A stretch of 64,000 bases of DNA from Peribacillus folii (GTDB lineage: Bacteria; Bacillota; Bacilli; Bacillales; DSM-1321), in the NCBI RefSeq assembly GCF_030271255.1, contig NZ_JASJOM010000003.1, positions 1 through 64,000 on the forward strand, in the 5' to 3' direction. The notes below the pieces were generated by a model, which did not search any database, was not told the origin of the DNA, and worked only from the letters and a program-made list of their open reading frames with translations. The position numbers and the translations under genes are program-made. This document shows positions 16,157 to 25,164 of the stretch, in pieces; the first letter of the stretch is position 1; each line of letters starts with the position of its first letter.

Positions 16157-16801
16157 CTAGTCATCACTTGCCAAAATACCAAAAAAGCGTAAAATATTTA
16201 TGAACAGGTTAATGAAGTCAAGATAAAGATTCAAGGCCATGAGAGGAACTTCCTCGGCCGTTACACCGTAATGTTTCATTCGATTGAAATCATATAGGAT
16301 ATATCCACTGAAAACGAGTATCCCAATAAATGAAAAGACCAGCATGGCTGTCGAGCTTAATGGAAAGAAAATATTGAAAATGCCGATGACCACCAAGGCG
16401 AGCAAAGCGGCAAAGAGCATCCCGCCCAAGAAAGAAAGGTCCCTTTTGGTGGTCGTTGCATAAAGAGCCAGACCTCCGAATACCACTGTCGTCGTTACAC
16501 CGGCTAAAATCACAACATTCGCACCTGCGGCAGCCAGGTAATGAGCGATGATCGGATAGGTGGTGATCCCGGAAATCAACGTGAAGCTATACAGAAAGGT
16601 GTATCCGATTGCTTTTTTCCTCCGCATGATGAATGCACCAATCAGCATGGCAATCTCCAAGATCGCTAATGGAAGGAACAAGGCTGGTGGTACAAAGGTG
16701 CCTATGGCCATTCCCAATACTGAAATGGCCAGTGATAAAGCGAACGTCCGCATCACGGATGGCATATAGGTTTGTACAGTTTGTGAATACATTTTTTTCA
16801 C
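16157..16801 (-). CDS. yetJ: Bax inhibitor-1 family membrane protein, YetJ-like
   Basis: A 214-residue protein, the same length as B. subtilis YetJ, with seven predicted membrane segments. YetJ is a pH-sensitive calcium leak channel; its two paired aspartates fall in SGYILYDFNRMKHYG and LNLYLDFINLFINILR, both conserved here near residues 170 and 195. Other family marks are YTFLYSFTLISGITTYP and TTKRDLSFLGGMLF. Monocistronic with a good terminator. Confidence 0.88.
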   Translation of the reverse strand: MKKMYSQTVQTYMPSVMRTFALSLAISVLGMAIGTFVPPALFLPLAILEIAMLIGAFIMRRKKAIGYTFLYSFTLISGITTYPIIAHYLAAAGANVVILAGVTTTVVFGGLALYATTTKRDLSFLGGMLFAALLALVVIGIFNIFFPLSSTAMLVFSFIGILVFSGYILYDFNRMKHYGVTAEEVPLMALNLYLDFINLFINILRFFGILASDD

Positions 16802-17195
16802 CTCATCAATTATCTTCTACAGTATCATACGAATCGTTTTTAAAAAGGTTTCATTTCCTCCAATGCCATTCAACACATTTTTATTGTCTTGAAATATATA
16901 TGAAAGAATACTCGATATATGTCTATCCTACCTTCGGACTAATTTTTCTGAAATATTAAAATATTAAGTCGAGTTCTTTAGTCAGGGCCAATGGCCATAG
17001 TTTTTCAATCAATTCCATTATTTATCAATTTTTATATTTTGAAATAGTGATTTAGAATACATTTATTCCGAGCATCTTATCTAACTTCATAACTTTACTG
17101 TATAACAGCTATAAAGGAAATGATTTTTTATACCAGAAAATTATTCCTAAAGTTATAAAAAGATAAAAAAATGTAATTATTTTGCATAAAAGCTA

Positions 17196-17224
17196 TTGTG
17201 TAAATGTAAAAAATTGATTAAAAT
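17196..17224 (+). promoter_or_regulatory. Putative promoter of the oligopeptide transporter operon
   Basis: TTGTGT (17196-17201) and TAAAAT (17219-17224) are spaced by 17 bases. It is the best sigma-A match in the AT-rich leader and lies 60 bases before the first gene. Confidence 0.4.
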
Positions 17225-17231
17225 CTTAACT

Positions 17232-17246
17232 AATTATCAGAAGATT
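17232..17246. promoter_or_regulatory. CodY-like box
   Basis: AATTATCAGAAGATT matches the CodY consensus AATTTTCWGAAAATT at 13 of 15 positions. It begins just past the -10 element, where bound CodY would repress. CodY is known to repress peptide transport operons in Bacilli when branched-chain amino acids and GTP are plentiful. Confidence 0.5.
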
Positions 17247-17284
17247 AATTATTTTCCCGATAAAATAGTTTAGGGGGAGCACGG

Positions 17285-18310
17285 ATGAATAAAGCTATTC
17301 TGAAAATAGAGAACCTGACAACCTCATTCCGGATCGGAAGCAACTATCATGCTGCTGTGGATGATGTTTCGTTTACGGTGAACGAAAATGAAATTGTAGC
17401 CGTTGTTGGAGAATCCGGTTGTGGTAAGAGTGCATTGGCCTTATCCATTATGCAGCTACATAATAAACAAAGGACTAAATCCGAAGGGACCATAAATTAT
17501 AACGGGCAGAACCTGCTGACGTTGAATGATACACAAATGAATAAAGTCCGCGGCAAGGAATTAGGGATGATCTTCCAGGAACCTTTAACGGCTTTGAATC
17601 CGCTCATGACGATCGGGAAACAAATCGAGGAAAACCTTGATTACCATACAAGTCTTTCCAAGGATGGAAAAAAGAAACGAACGATCGAACTTTTAACCCA
17701 GGTGGGAATTCCTTATCCTGAACGGACGTACAAGCAATTTCCGCATGAGCTATCGGGCGGAATGCGGCAAAGGGCGATGATCTCAATTGCCATTGCTTGC
17801 AACCCTGCTCTTGTCATTGCCGATGAACCCACGACAGCGCTGGATGTCACGATTCAAGCGCAAATACTCGATTTGCTGAAGGATATCCAGAGCAGGACAA
17901 AGATGGGAATCATTTTGATTACACACGATTTGAGCGTCGTGGCAGAGGTTGCTGATAGGATCATTGTCATGTATGCGGGCCAGGTAGTGGAGACGGGGAG
18001 CGTTAAGGAAATATTCAACAATCCGCTTCATCCGTATACGAGGTCATTGCTGAATTCTATTCCTTCGGCAACACATGAGAAGAACCGTTTGCATGTTATT
18101 GAGGGAATCGTCCCATCCATTGCGAAAATGGACCGGGTTGGATGCCGTTTCCAAGACAGGATTCCTTGGATTCCTAAGATGGCACATGAACAGAGGCCTC
18201 AGCTTCACGAAGTGGCCGAGGGTCATTTCGTACGGTGCACCTGCTATCAAGATTTTTATTTCCAAGCTGAAGGAGATGAATCGACCCATGACATTACTCA
18301 AAGTAGATAA
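17285..18310 (+). CDS. oppD: Oligopeptide ABC transporter ATPase (OppD type)
   Basis: The first of two ATPases powering peptide import (341 residues). Walker A is GESGCGKS at residues 42-49, the Q-loop in [11 protein letters not shown], signature LSGGMRQR, Walker [15 protein letters not shown] and the H-loop in LITHDLS. The C-terminal oligopeptide-type extension ([13 protein letters not shown] and a cysteine-containing tail RCTCYQ) is present, though the usual CPFxPRC cysteines are only partly kept (VGCRFQDR). First gene of a D-F-B-C-A operon; overlaps the next gene. Confidence 0.9.
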   Translation: MNKAILKIENLTTSFRIGSNYHAAVDDVSFTVNENEIVAVVGESGCGKSALALSIMQLHNKQRTKSEGTINYNGQNLLTLNDTQMNKVRGKELGMIFQEPLTALNPLMTIGKQIEENLDYHTSLSKDGKKKRTIELLTQVGIPYPERTYKQFPHELSGGMRQRAMISIAIACNPALVIADEPTTALDVTIQAQILDLLKDIQSRTKMGIILITHDLSVVAEVADRIIVMYAGQVVETGSVKEIFNNPLHPYTRSLLNSIPSATHEKNRLHVIEGIVPSIAKMDRVGCRFQDRIPWIPKMAHEQRPQLHEVAEGHFVRCTCYQDFYFQAEGDESTHDITQSR

Positions 18311-19214
18311 TTTAAAAGTGCATTTCCCAATCAGGGGCGGATTTTTTCGAAGGGTGGTCGATCATGTAAAGGCAGTGGACGGTGTTTCCTTTGAATTGCA
18401 GCAAGGGGAAACATATGGTTTGGTCGGTGAATCGGGCAGCGGCAAGTCTACGACAGGTAAGGCGGTTGTTAAACTGAATGATGTGACATCGGGACAAATC
18501 CTGTTTGAAGGCAGGGATTTAGCAGGCTTAAGTAGAAAAGAGATTAAACCATTCCGAAAAGATATCCAAATGATCTTTCAAGACCCGTATTCATCATTGA
18601 ATCCGAAGAAGCGGGTACTGGACATCATTGCCGAACCGCTGAGAAATTTCGAACGGCTATCACCGGCAGAGGAAAAAAAGATCGTTCAGGACTTTCTGGA
18701 TAAGGTAGGGCTCAGTCCGGAATCAATCCATAAATATCCACATGAATTTTCTGGGGGGCAGCGCCAGCGGATCGGGATAGCCCGTTCTTTGACATTGAAA
18801 CCTAAATTGATCATTGCGGATGAACCGGTATCGGCGCTGGATGTTTCCGTGCAAGCTCAAGTGCTGAATTTTCTTCAGGATCTTCAGCAGGAATTCAATT
18901 TGACATATTTATTCGTCGGCCATGATCTAGGTGTCATCCGGCATATGTGTGACCGGATGGGGGTCATGTATCGCGGTAGATTGGTAGAGGAAGGCAAAAG
19001 CGATGAAATCTATGAAAATCCCCAACATATCTATACGAAACGCCTGATTGCCGCCATTCCTGATTTAGAGCCGGAAGTTCGCGGGGAAAAGGTGAAGCTC
19101 AGAAGAAAACTTACGGCGGAATACGAGTCATCTTATTCAACATTTTTCGATGAGAATGGCAGGGCCTATGATTTGAAGCCGATCTCTTCGACCCATAGAG
19201 TCGCATTACTATAA
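18288..19214 (+). CDS. oppF: Oligopeptide ABC transporter ATPase (OppF type)
   Basis: The partner ATPase, about 308 residues. VDHVKAVDGVSFELQQGE leads to Walker A GESGSGKST, then IFQDPYSSLNPKKRV, signature FSGGQRQRIGIARSL, Walker B LIIADEPVSALDVS and VGHDLGVIRH, with the Opp-type tail HIYTKRLIAAIPD. I place the start at ATG 18288, 12 bases after AAGGAG; ATG 18276 abuts that site. The reading frame is open further upstream, but that part is a shadow of oppD. Overlap with oppD by about 23 bases implies coupled translation. Confidence 0.88.
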   Translation: MTLLKVDNLKVHFPIRGGFFRRVVDHVKAVDGVSFELQQGETYGLVGESGSGKSTTGKAVVKLNDVTSGQILFEGRDLAGLSRKEIKPFRKDIQMIFQDPYSSLNPKKRVLDIIAEPLRNFERLSPAEEKKIVQDFLDKVGLSPESIHKYPHEFSGGQRQRIGIARSLTLKPKLIIADEPVSALDVSVQAQVLNFLQDLQQEFNLTYLFVGHDLGVIRHMCDRMGVMYRGRLVEEGKSDEIYENPQHIYTKRLIAAIPDLEPEVRGEKVKLRRKLTAEYESSYSTFFDENGRAYDLKPISSTHRVALL

Positions 19215-19229
19215 GGAGGCGGAAGGAAT

Positions 19230-20195
19230 ATGTGGAAGTTTATCCTCAGACGTTTTTTAGTTATGATCCCGCAGCTGTTTTTATTGAGCCTCATCGTTTT
19301 CATGATGGCAAAGGCCATGCCGGGAGATGCGCTCTCAGGTCAGGAAATTAACCCTAGGGCCAATCCTGCGGAGCTTGACAGAATCAGGGAAGAGCTGGGA
19401 TTGAATGATCCTTGGTATCAACAATATGCAAGGTGGGCGACGAATGCTGTACAAGGGGACTTTGGTATTTCCTATACGCATAAAACACCGGTGACGGATG
19501 TTATCGAGGACAGGCTATGGAACACGGTATTCCTGGCGTTTGTCACGCTGATCTTTACATATATGCTGGCGATCCCGTTAGGCATACTGAGCGGCAGGTA
19601 TAACGATACCTGGATCGACAAATCGGTTACCGGCTATAGTTATCTTGGCTTCGGCACACCGATTTTCATCTTTGCTTTGATCATGTTATTCATTTTCGGT
19701 TTTGCCCTGGATTGGTTCCCATCTGGAGGCAGTGTCGACTCCAAGGTGGAGGAAGGGACATTGGCCTATTTCGTAAGTAAAATCAATCATGTGATTTTGC
19801 CTGCATTAAGTACGGCATTGATTGCCACGACGAGCACAATCCAATACCTACGAAATGAAATCATCGATAACAAAATCAAGGATTATGTCAGGACAGCCCG
19901 TTCTAAGGGAGTGCCTGAATCTAACGTATATTCACGGCATATCCTGAGAAATTCCTTTTTGCCGATTGCGGCATTTTTAGGATATGAAATTACCGGTTTA
20001 ATCGGCGGCTCTGTCATAATCGAGACCATTTTCAGTTATCCGGGTCTTGGCCAGCTTTTCCTCAGTTCAGTGAGTCTGCGTGATTTCAGCGTCGTCACGG
20101 CAATCGTCATGATGACGGGATTTGCCACGCTGCTTGGCACACTTCTTTCGGACATCATACTTAGTGCGGTCGATCCGCGCATACGGATAGAATAG
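19230..20195 (+). CDS. oppB: Oligopeptide ABC transporter permease (OppB type)
   Basis: A 321-residue inner permease with six membrane segments, starting with the typical FILRRFLVMIPQLFLLSLI. The periplasmic stretch EIRNP-like region (NPRANPAELDRIREELGLN) and the coupling-helix motif DYVRTARSKGVPESNVYSRH (EAA loop) near residue 215 are standard for OppB. Starts behind AAGGAGGCGGA. Works with oppC as the membrane channel. Confidence 0.92.
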   Translation: MWKFILRRFLVMIPQLFLLSLIVFMMAKAMPGDALSGQEINPRANPAELDRIREELGLNDPWYQQYARWATNAVQGDFGISYTHKTPVTDVIEDRLWNTVFLAFVTLIFTYMLAIPLGILSGRYNDTWIDKSVTGYSYLGFGTPIFIFALIMLFIFGFALDWFPSGGSVDSKVEEGTLAYFVSKINHVILPALSTALIATTSTIQYLRNEIIDNKIKDYVRTARSKGVPESNVYSRHILRNSFLPIAAFLGYEITGLIGGSVIIETIFSYPGLGQLFLSSVSLRDFSVVTAIVMMTGFATLLGTLLSDIILSAVDPRIRIE

Positions 20196-20202
20196 GAGCG
20201 GG

Positions 20203-21117
20203 GTGAGTCGTATGGAATTAAAGGTAGAAACAGGAAAGAACATACAAGTCCAGGATGCGAGCCCCTCAGGCATGAAAATCATCTGGCAGGAAATCAAGAA
20301 AGACAAGCTTGCCATGGGCTCATTGATTATATTGGCAGCTATCTTGATTTTTGTTTATGGTGCAGCTTTCTTCATGGATGCCAAGGAAATTGCCAAGGTC
20401 GACTTCCTCTCCATTTATATGGAGCCGTCTTCCGATTATTGGCTTGGAACCGATTATGGCGGACGTGATGTATTCGGGCAGCTAATTGTAGGTACAAGAA
20501 ATTCATTCACGATTAGCTTGTTCATCACTTTATTCACGGCGATCATCGGGTTGTCATTTGGACTGCTTGCCGGATACTTCGGCGGTGCGACCGATAATGT
20601 GATCATGCGTGTCATCGATTTCGTGATTGCCCTGCCGCAATTGATGTTCATCATTGTGGTAGTGACGATTGTACCGGTATTCAATGTGTATGTGTTCATC
20701 TTGATCATGACGCTGTTTTTATGGACAGGAAAGGCGAGGCTGATCCGTTCCAAGGCATTGTCAGAACGTGAGCTGGACTATATCCATGCCTCACAGACTC
20801 TGGGCACGCCGCATTGGAAGATCATCCTTTTTCAGCTTCTGCCCAATGTCAGTTCACTAATCATCGTGAATTTCATTTTGAACCTGGCAGGCAATATTGG
20901 CCTGGAATCGAGTTTGACTTTCTTGGGGTTCGGCCTTCCGGAGAGCACACCGAGTCTTGGGACGCTCATCAGTTATGCTCGAAATCCGGATGTTCTGGAA
21001 AACAAATGGTGGATTTGGGTACCCGCATCACTCATGATTTTAGTGCTGATGCTGAGTATAAATTTTGTTGGCCAAGCGCTAAAGCGCGCCGCCGATGCAA
21101 GACAAAGAAGAGGATAA
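20203..21117 (+). CDS. oppC: Oligopeptide ABC transporter permease (OppC type)
   Basis: The second permease, 304 residues. It has an N-terminal cytoplasmic tail, first segment MGSLIILAAILIFVYGAAFF, the OppC_N-type sequence DYWLGTDYGGRDVFGQLIVGTR, and EAA loop LDYIHASQTLGTPHWKIILF. Start is GTG 20203 or ATG 20212; ggggtga before the latter makes both possible. Seven bases separate it from oppB. Confidence 0.92.
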   Translation: MSRMELKVETGKNIQVQDASPSGMKIIWQEIKKDKLAMGSLIILAAILIFVYGAAFFMDAKEIAKVDFLSIYMEPSSDYWLGTDYGGRDVFGQLIVGTRNSFTISLFITLFTAIIGLSFGLLAGYFGGATDNVIMRVIDFVIALPQLMFIIVVVTIVPVFNVYVFILIMTLFLWTGKARLIRSKALSERELDYIHASQTLGTPHWKIILFQLLPNVSSLIIVNFILNLAGNIGLESSLTFLGFGLPESTPSLGTLISYARNPDVLENKWWIWVPASLMILVLMLSINFVGQALKRAADARQRRG

Positions 21118-21135
21118 AAAAGGGGAGTGTTTGAT

Positions 21136-22905
21136 ATGAAGATCAAAGGCTATGTTAAAGTATTAAGTGCATTGGCTATTTCATCTCTACTGCTTGCTGC
21201 ATGTTCGGATGATACCGAGAAATCGTCTACGAATGAGAAAAAGGGGAGAACGGTCGAACAGGTTGATGCTTCTAAATTCCCGACAAAGACGACTAATCAG
21301 GGAGAGCCTATCAAAGGCGGGCATCTGACATATGGGTTGGTATCCGATACACCGTTCGAAGGGATCTTGAATAAAGTTTTCTATCAAGGCGACCCCGATA
21401 ATCAAGTTATCACTTTTTTTGACGAAGATTTATTGGATACGGATGAAAACTACGTATTCACGAATGACGGTGCCGCTTCCTATGAAATTTCAGACGATAA
21501 AAAAACGGTAACTCTGACGATTAAAGATAACGTCAATTGGCAGGATGGCAAGCCTGTGACTGGAGCCGATCTAGAATATGCATACCTTGTGATGGGCAGC
21601 AAGGATTATAAAGGTGTGCGCTATGATGAACAAATGGCTTTAATTGAAGGTATGGAAGAATACCATGCCGGAAAAGCGGATAGCATTTCAGGTATAAAAG
21701 CAGATGGTAAGAAAATCACCTTCACATTCAAGAAAGCCAATCCATCCGTAACGACAGGCCTATGGACATATCCGCTCCATAAAGAATACTTAAAAGATGT
21801 TCCGATTGCCGATTTGGAATCATCGGATAAAATCCGGAAAAACCCAATCGGGTTTGGCCCATTCAAAGTGAAGAAAATCGTTCAAGGCGAAGCAGTTGAG
21901 TTCGAAGCGTTTGAAGGATACCACCGAGGAGCGCCTAAGCTGGACAGTGTTACGTTAAAGGTCGTGAATCCGTCTGTAGCTGTTAAGTCACTGGAAAATG
22001 GGGATATTGATGTAGCTAGTATTTCTGCTGACCAATATGACCAGGCTAAAGCATTGGACAACGTGGAACTATTAGGCAAAGTCGATCTAGCTTATACCTA
22101 TATCGGTTTCAAGTTCGGTCATTATGATGCGAAAAAATCAGAAAATATTATGGACAATCCTAAATTCGAAGATAAACGCCTTCGTCAGGCAATGGCATAT
22201 GCCATCAATAATAAAGAAGTCGGCGAGAAGATGTATAAAGGTCTTCGGTTCCCGGCCAATTCAGTTATTACGCCTAACTTCAAGTACAACAATAAAGACG
22301 TTAAGCCATATGAATATAACGCTAAAAAAGCAAAAGAACTTTTGGATGAAGCAGGATTCGTGGATACGAATAATGACGGTCTTCGTGAAGACAAAGATGG
22401 AAAAGAGTTCAAAATCAACTTCGCTTCCATGAGCGGCGGGGATATTGCTGAACCGCTTGCCAGGTATTACATTCAACAATGGCGGGATGTTGGATTAGAC
22501 GTTGAATTGCTTGACGGACGTCTTCATGAGTTCAATTCATTCTACGATCTATTGAAGAAGGATAACGAAGATGTGGATATTTATCAAGCTGCATGGGGTG
22601 TCGCTTCCGATCCAGATCCATCCGGCCTTTGGTCAAGATCTGCCGCATTCAATTATACCCGCTGGGTGAATGATAAAAATGACGAGCTTCTGGCGAAAGG
22701 GATTTCAGAGGATGCCTTTGATGATCAATATCGTATTGATACGTACAATGAGTGGCAAGAATTGATCCATGAAGAAGTCCCAATTATCCCAACCTTGTTC
22801 CGCTACACTACAACGGGCGTGAATAAACGTGTCTCTGGGTATGATTACCTTGCGGAGCGCCAATATAAATGGTTCAATGTCGGTGTCACGGAAGAAGCAA
22901 AATAA
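21136..22905 (+). CDS. oppA: Oligopeptide-binding lipoprotein
   Basis: The extracellular solute-binding protein of the transporter, 589 residues (family 5 binding proteins, usually 540-600). The lipobox LLAAC puts the lipid-modified cysteine at residue 23, followed by a Ser/Asp/Lys linker. Family marks are GGHLTYGLVSDTPFEG, KDNVNWQDGKPVTGADLEYA, NPIGFGPFKVKKIVQGE and FEDKRLRQAMAYAINNKEV. It looks closer to the Opp4A/App group than to classical OppA. ATG 21136 is preferred over GTG 21127 because AAGGGGAG is nine bases upstream. Being last in the operon is unusual for B. subtilis opp/app, where the binding protein is first or third. Confidence 0.9.
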   Translation: MKIKGYVKVLSALAISSLLLAACSDDTEKSSTNEKKGRTVEQVDASKFPTKTTNQGEPIKGGHLTYGLVSDTPFEGILNKVFYQGDPDNQVITFFDEDLLDTDENYVFTNDGAASYEISDDKKTVTLTIKDNVNWQDGKPVTGADLEYAYLVMGSKDYKGVRYDEQMALIEGMEEYHAGKADSISGIKADGKKITFTFKKANPSVTTGLWTYPLHKEYLKDVPIADLESSDKIRKNPIGFGPFKVKKIVQGEAVEFEAFEGYHRGAPKLDSVTLKVVNPSVAVKSLENGDIDVASISADQYDQAKALDNVELLGKVDLAYTYIGFKFGHYDAKKSENIMDNPKFEDKRLRQAMAYAINNKEVGEKMYKGLRFPANSVITPNFKYNNKDVKPYEYNAKKAKELLDEAGFVDTNNDGLREDKDGKEFKINFASMSGGDIAEPLARYYIQQWRDVGLDVELLDGRLHEFNSFYDLLKKDNEDVDIYQAAWGVASDPDPSGLWSRSAAFNYTRWVNDKNDELLAKGISEDAFDDQYRIDTYNEWQELIHEEVPIIPTLFRYTTTGVNKRVSGYDYLAERQYKWFNVGVTEEAK

Positions 22906-22910
22906 TATCC

Positions 22911-22943
22911 AATCGGCTGCCTTTATTGGCGGCCGATTTTTTT
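22911..22943 (+). terminator. Terminator of the oligopeptide operon
   Basis: AATCGGCTGCC (22911-22921) pairs with GGCGGCCGATT (22928-22938) with one mismatch, followed by a seven-T run. Confidence 0.88.
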
Positions 22944-23006
22944 GCGTTTCGAGGAGCTGCATTACGGTTATATAGATAATAGTAATTAATTGGAAGGGTG
23001 ATTTGG

Positions 23007-23195
23007 ATGGAAGTGAGAAATCCTAATGAAACAAAGAGAGAGTTAGAAATATTGTTTACTGAATCGGTAGGCAGAATATTGAAGCCACTCGAAGACGAAA
23101 TCATTGCCGACATCGTTGCTTATCCGGATGAAAAGCGAATAGCCTTCTTGGAATTTATGAAGGAAATGTCCAACAAGCAAAGACCGTTAAAATAG
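23007..23195 (+). CDS. Small acidic protein of unknown function
   Basis: A 62-residue, mainly helical protein (NETKRELEILFTESVGRIL, DEIIADIVAYPDEKRIAFLE). It is not recognised. ATG 23007 lies nine bases after GGAAGGGTGA, so it is likely translated. No membrane segment. It stands just ahead of another tiny gene at 23228, possibly in one transcript. Confidence 0.55.
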   Translation: MEVRNPNETKRELEILFTESVGRILKPLEDEIIADIVAYPDEKRIAFLEFMKEMSNKQRPLK

Positions 23196-23227
23196 TAGAC
23201 GAACTTTCATCATCGAGGAGGGTTCTT

Positions 23228-23362
23228 ATGAGCAGTGAAGATATGAGCAGATATAGAGTTTGGCGGGATAATCGGAAAAGGCAAATGAATATGGAGAATA
23301 CCGCTTTATACGGGATTACGACAGTGGTACTGGCAATCATGCCGGTGCTGGCCCATATGTAG
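23228..23362 (+). CDS. Small membrane protein of unknown function
   Basis: A 44-codon gene behind gaggaggg. The first half of the product is charged (MSSEDMSRYRVWRDNRKRQM) and the second half is one membrane segment (TALYGITTVVLAIMPVLAHM), so it would sit N-in. Not recognised. The very good ribosome binding site and the hairpin right after the stop argue that it is real. Confidence 0.55.
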   Translation: MSSEDMSRYRVWRDNRKRQMNMENTALYGITTVVLAIMPVLAHM

Positions 23363-23373
23363 GTGAAGTGATC

Positions 23374-23396
23374 GGACCGTCCTTTGACGGTCCTTT
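23374..23396 (+). terminator. Hairpin terminator after the small membrane protein gene
   Basis: GGACCGTC (23374-23381) pairs with GACGGTCC (23386-23393) around a cttt loop, then TTTG. The short T-run makes it a modest terminator. Confidence 0.6.
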
Positions 23397-23450
23397 GTAT
23401 GTTAAAAGCTGGCAGGGAAAGCTATAATATATAGGAAGGGAGAGATATAC

Positions 23451-24491
23451 ATGATCAACGAAAAAGAAATCGTATCATACATAAAAGAGTTAGTGACGAT
23501 ACCAAGCCCCTCCGGGTATACGGAGGAAGCGATCAAATACGCGGCCGAATTCATGGAAAAAAGGAAGGTTCCATTCGAGATCACCAATAAAGGGGCATTA
23601 CTTGCCTCCATAAAGGGCGAGGATGACAGCAGACATCGCTTGTTGACGGCACATGTCGATACGTTGGGAGCGATGGTTAAGGAAATCAAGCCGAATGGCC
23701 GCCTTAAATTGACGCTGATTGGCGGCTTCCGCTGGAATTCAGTGGAGGGGGAATATTGTAAAATCCATACGGCTGACGGGACAATCATCACAGGGACGAT
23801 ATTGATCAATCAAACCTCCGTACACGTTTATAAAAATGCCGGGGATGCCAAGCGCGATGAGGAGACAATGGAAGTCCGGGTAGATGCTGTCGTGAAAACG
23901 AAAGCGGAAATGGAAGCGATGGGGATTTCCGTTGGTGATTTTGTTTCCTTCGACCCAAGAGTGGAAGTCACAGAATCAGGATTTTTGAAATCAAGGCATC
24001 TGGATGATAAAGCAAGCGTCGGCATCCTGCTTCATATCGTTGACCTCATTTCTGAGCACAAAATAAAATTGGCCTGCACGACCCATTTCCTGATATCAAA
24101 CAACGAAGAAATCGGTTATGGCGGTAATTCCAATATCCCTGAGCAGACAGTTGAATATCTGGCGGTCGATATGGGAGCGATCGGTGATGGACAAGCGACG
24201 GATGAATTCAGTGTTTCAATTTGCGCAAAAGATTCTTCAGGTCCATATCATTATCGATTGCGCCAGTATCTTGTCGCACTTGCCCAGGCAAATGCGATCG
24301 ACTACCGTGTCGATATATATCCTTATTATGGTTCTGATGCTTCCGCTGCAATCCGCGCCGGCCATGATGTCGTCCACGGCTTGATTGGACCGGGCATCGA
24401 TGCATCCCATGCCTTTGAGCGGACTCACCTTTCATCATTAAAACATACGGCCAACCTGATTTTGCATTATGTGGAATCAGAAATGATGTAA
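23451..24491 (+). CDS. M42 family metallo-aminopeptidase (YhfE-like)
   Basis: A 346-residue dimetal aminopeptidase of the TET/glutamyl aminopeptidase family. Metal ligands are seen in LLTAHVDTLGA (His about 67), SRHLDDKASVGI (bridging Asp), ISNNEEIGYGG (catalytic Glu pair), AVDMGAIGD and the C-terminal SHAFERTHLSS (last His). The length equals B. subtilis YhfE, the shortest of its three M42 paralogues, and I favour that member. Such enzymes trim peptides in the cytoplasm and are sometimes misnamed endoglucanases. It follows the peptide transporter operon, which fits a role in using imported peptides, but is transcribed separately. Confidence 0.88.
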   Translation: MINEKEIVSYIKELVTIPSPSGYTEEAIKYAAEFMEKRKVPFEITNKGALLASIKGEDDSRHRLLTAHVDTLGAMVKEIKPNGRLKLTLIGGFRWNSVEGEYCKIHTADGTIITGTILINQTSVHVYKNAGDAKRDEETMEVRVDAVVKTKAEMEAMGISVGDFVSFDPRVEVTESGFLKSRHLDDKASVGILLHIVDLISEHKIKLACTTHFLISNNEEIGYGGNSNIPEQTVEYLAVDMGAIGDGQATDEFSVSICAKDSSGPYHYRLRQYLVALAQANAIDYRVDIYPYYGSDASAAIRAGHDVVHGLIGPGIDASHAFERTHLSSLKHTANLILHYVESEMM

Positions 24492-24496
24492 ACATT

Positions 24497-24536
24497 AAAA
24501 ACCCCGCACTCCGTGGATAAGAGTGTGGGGTTTTTA
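24497..24536 (+). terminator. Terminator of the M42 peptidase gene
   Basis: AAAAACCCCGCACTC (24497-24511) pairs with GAGTGTGGGGTTTTT (24521-24535) with one G-T pair. The stem ends in a T-run and is also usable in the other direction. Confidence 0.88.
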
Positions 24537-24571
24537 GGTGGCCAAAATAAATCGGTGAAGATTATTCCATT

Positions 24572-24994
24572 TTATAAGGATAGTTCTTGAGGCGGCTCGC
24601 CATTGTTATTCATCAATCGGATGCTTTCAGGCTTGATTTGCAAAATGATATAGTTGGGATCATTCGGCCCTTCAAACCAATGTTCAAATGACTCATTCCA
24701 TAATTTATCTTTCAGTTCCTGTGAATCGCTCACTTTCGATGTGCCTGAAATTTCTAAGTAAGAATCCCCTAACCCTTCATTTTCATAGCCGATCAGGATA
24801 TGGACATTAGGGTTTTTTTCGATTTCATCAATTTTTTCAGTTTCGGAACTCGATGGTGTGTATAAAGTCAAATCGTCGTTAAAAAATGTCATATAGCGTG
24901 AATGTGGTTTGTTATTTTCTACAGATGATAAAACTCCTGTCTTGGAATCACTGAGGATATTCAATACTTTTTCTTTTAATTGGCTTTGGCTCAT
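24572..24994 (-). CDS. Pyridoxamine-5'-phosphate-oxidase-like general stress protein
   Basis: A 140-residue split-barrel flavin-binding protein of the general stress protein 26 type (B. subtilis YdaG). It shows VLSSVENNKPHSRYMTFFND near residue 18, LTLYTPSSSETEKIDEIEKN and VHILIGYENEG, then ISGTSKVSDSQELKDKLWNE. Members bind FMN or F420; most have no proven reaction. Monocistronic on the minus strand. Confidence 0.82.
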   Translation of the reverse strand: MSQSQLKEKVLNILSDSKTGVLSSVENNKPHSRYMTFFNDDLTLYTPSSSETEKIDEIEKNPNVHILIGYENEGLGDSYLEISGTSKVSDSQELKDKLWNESFEHWFEGPNDPNYIILQIKPESIRLMNNNGEPPQELSL

Positions 24995-25164
24995 CTTCGC
25001 ACACTCCTTTTATTTTTTACTCTAATACTTTTCCTCTTTTTTCATTAAGTTAAACAAAATTCTGCAGTTTGCCAATTTAATGAATGAATATTGACTCAAG
25101 ATGCCATACTAGTCATTATGTGTTTTGAAAAGAGTAATTAATGAAGTAAGGGTGAGTATAAAGA

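Larger units (their letters stand above)
16802..17284. other. AT-rich control region before the oligopeptide operon
   Basis: No gene is visible in this 483-base stretch between divergent transcripts. Its right end carries the opp promoter and CodY-like box described separately; a weaker CodY-like sequence (ATTTTTCTGAAATAT) lies near 16944. The middle is AT-rich and featureless to the eye. Confidence 0.5.

Noticed and set aside
16939-16955. Second CodY box upstream of the oligopeptide operon
   Set aside because: Three mismatches and more than 300 bases from the operon start; mentioned only in the gap entry.
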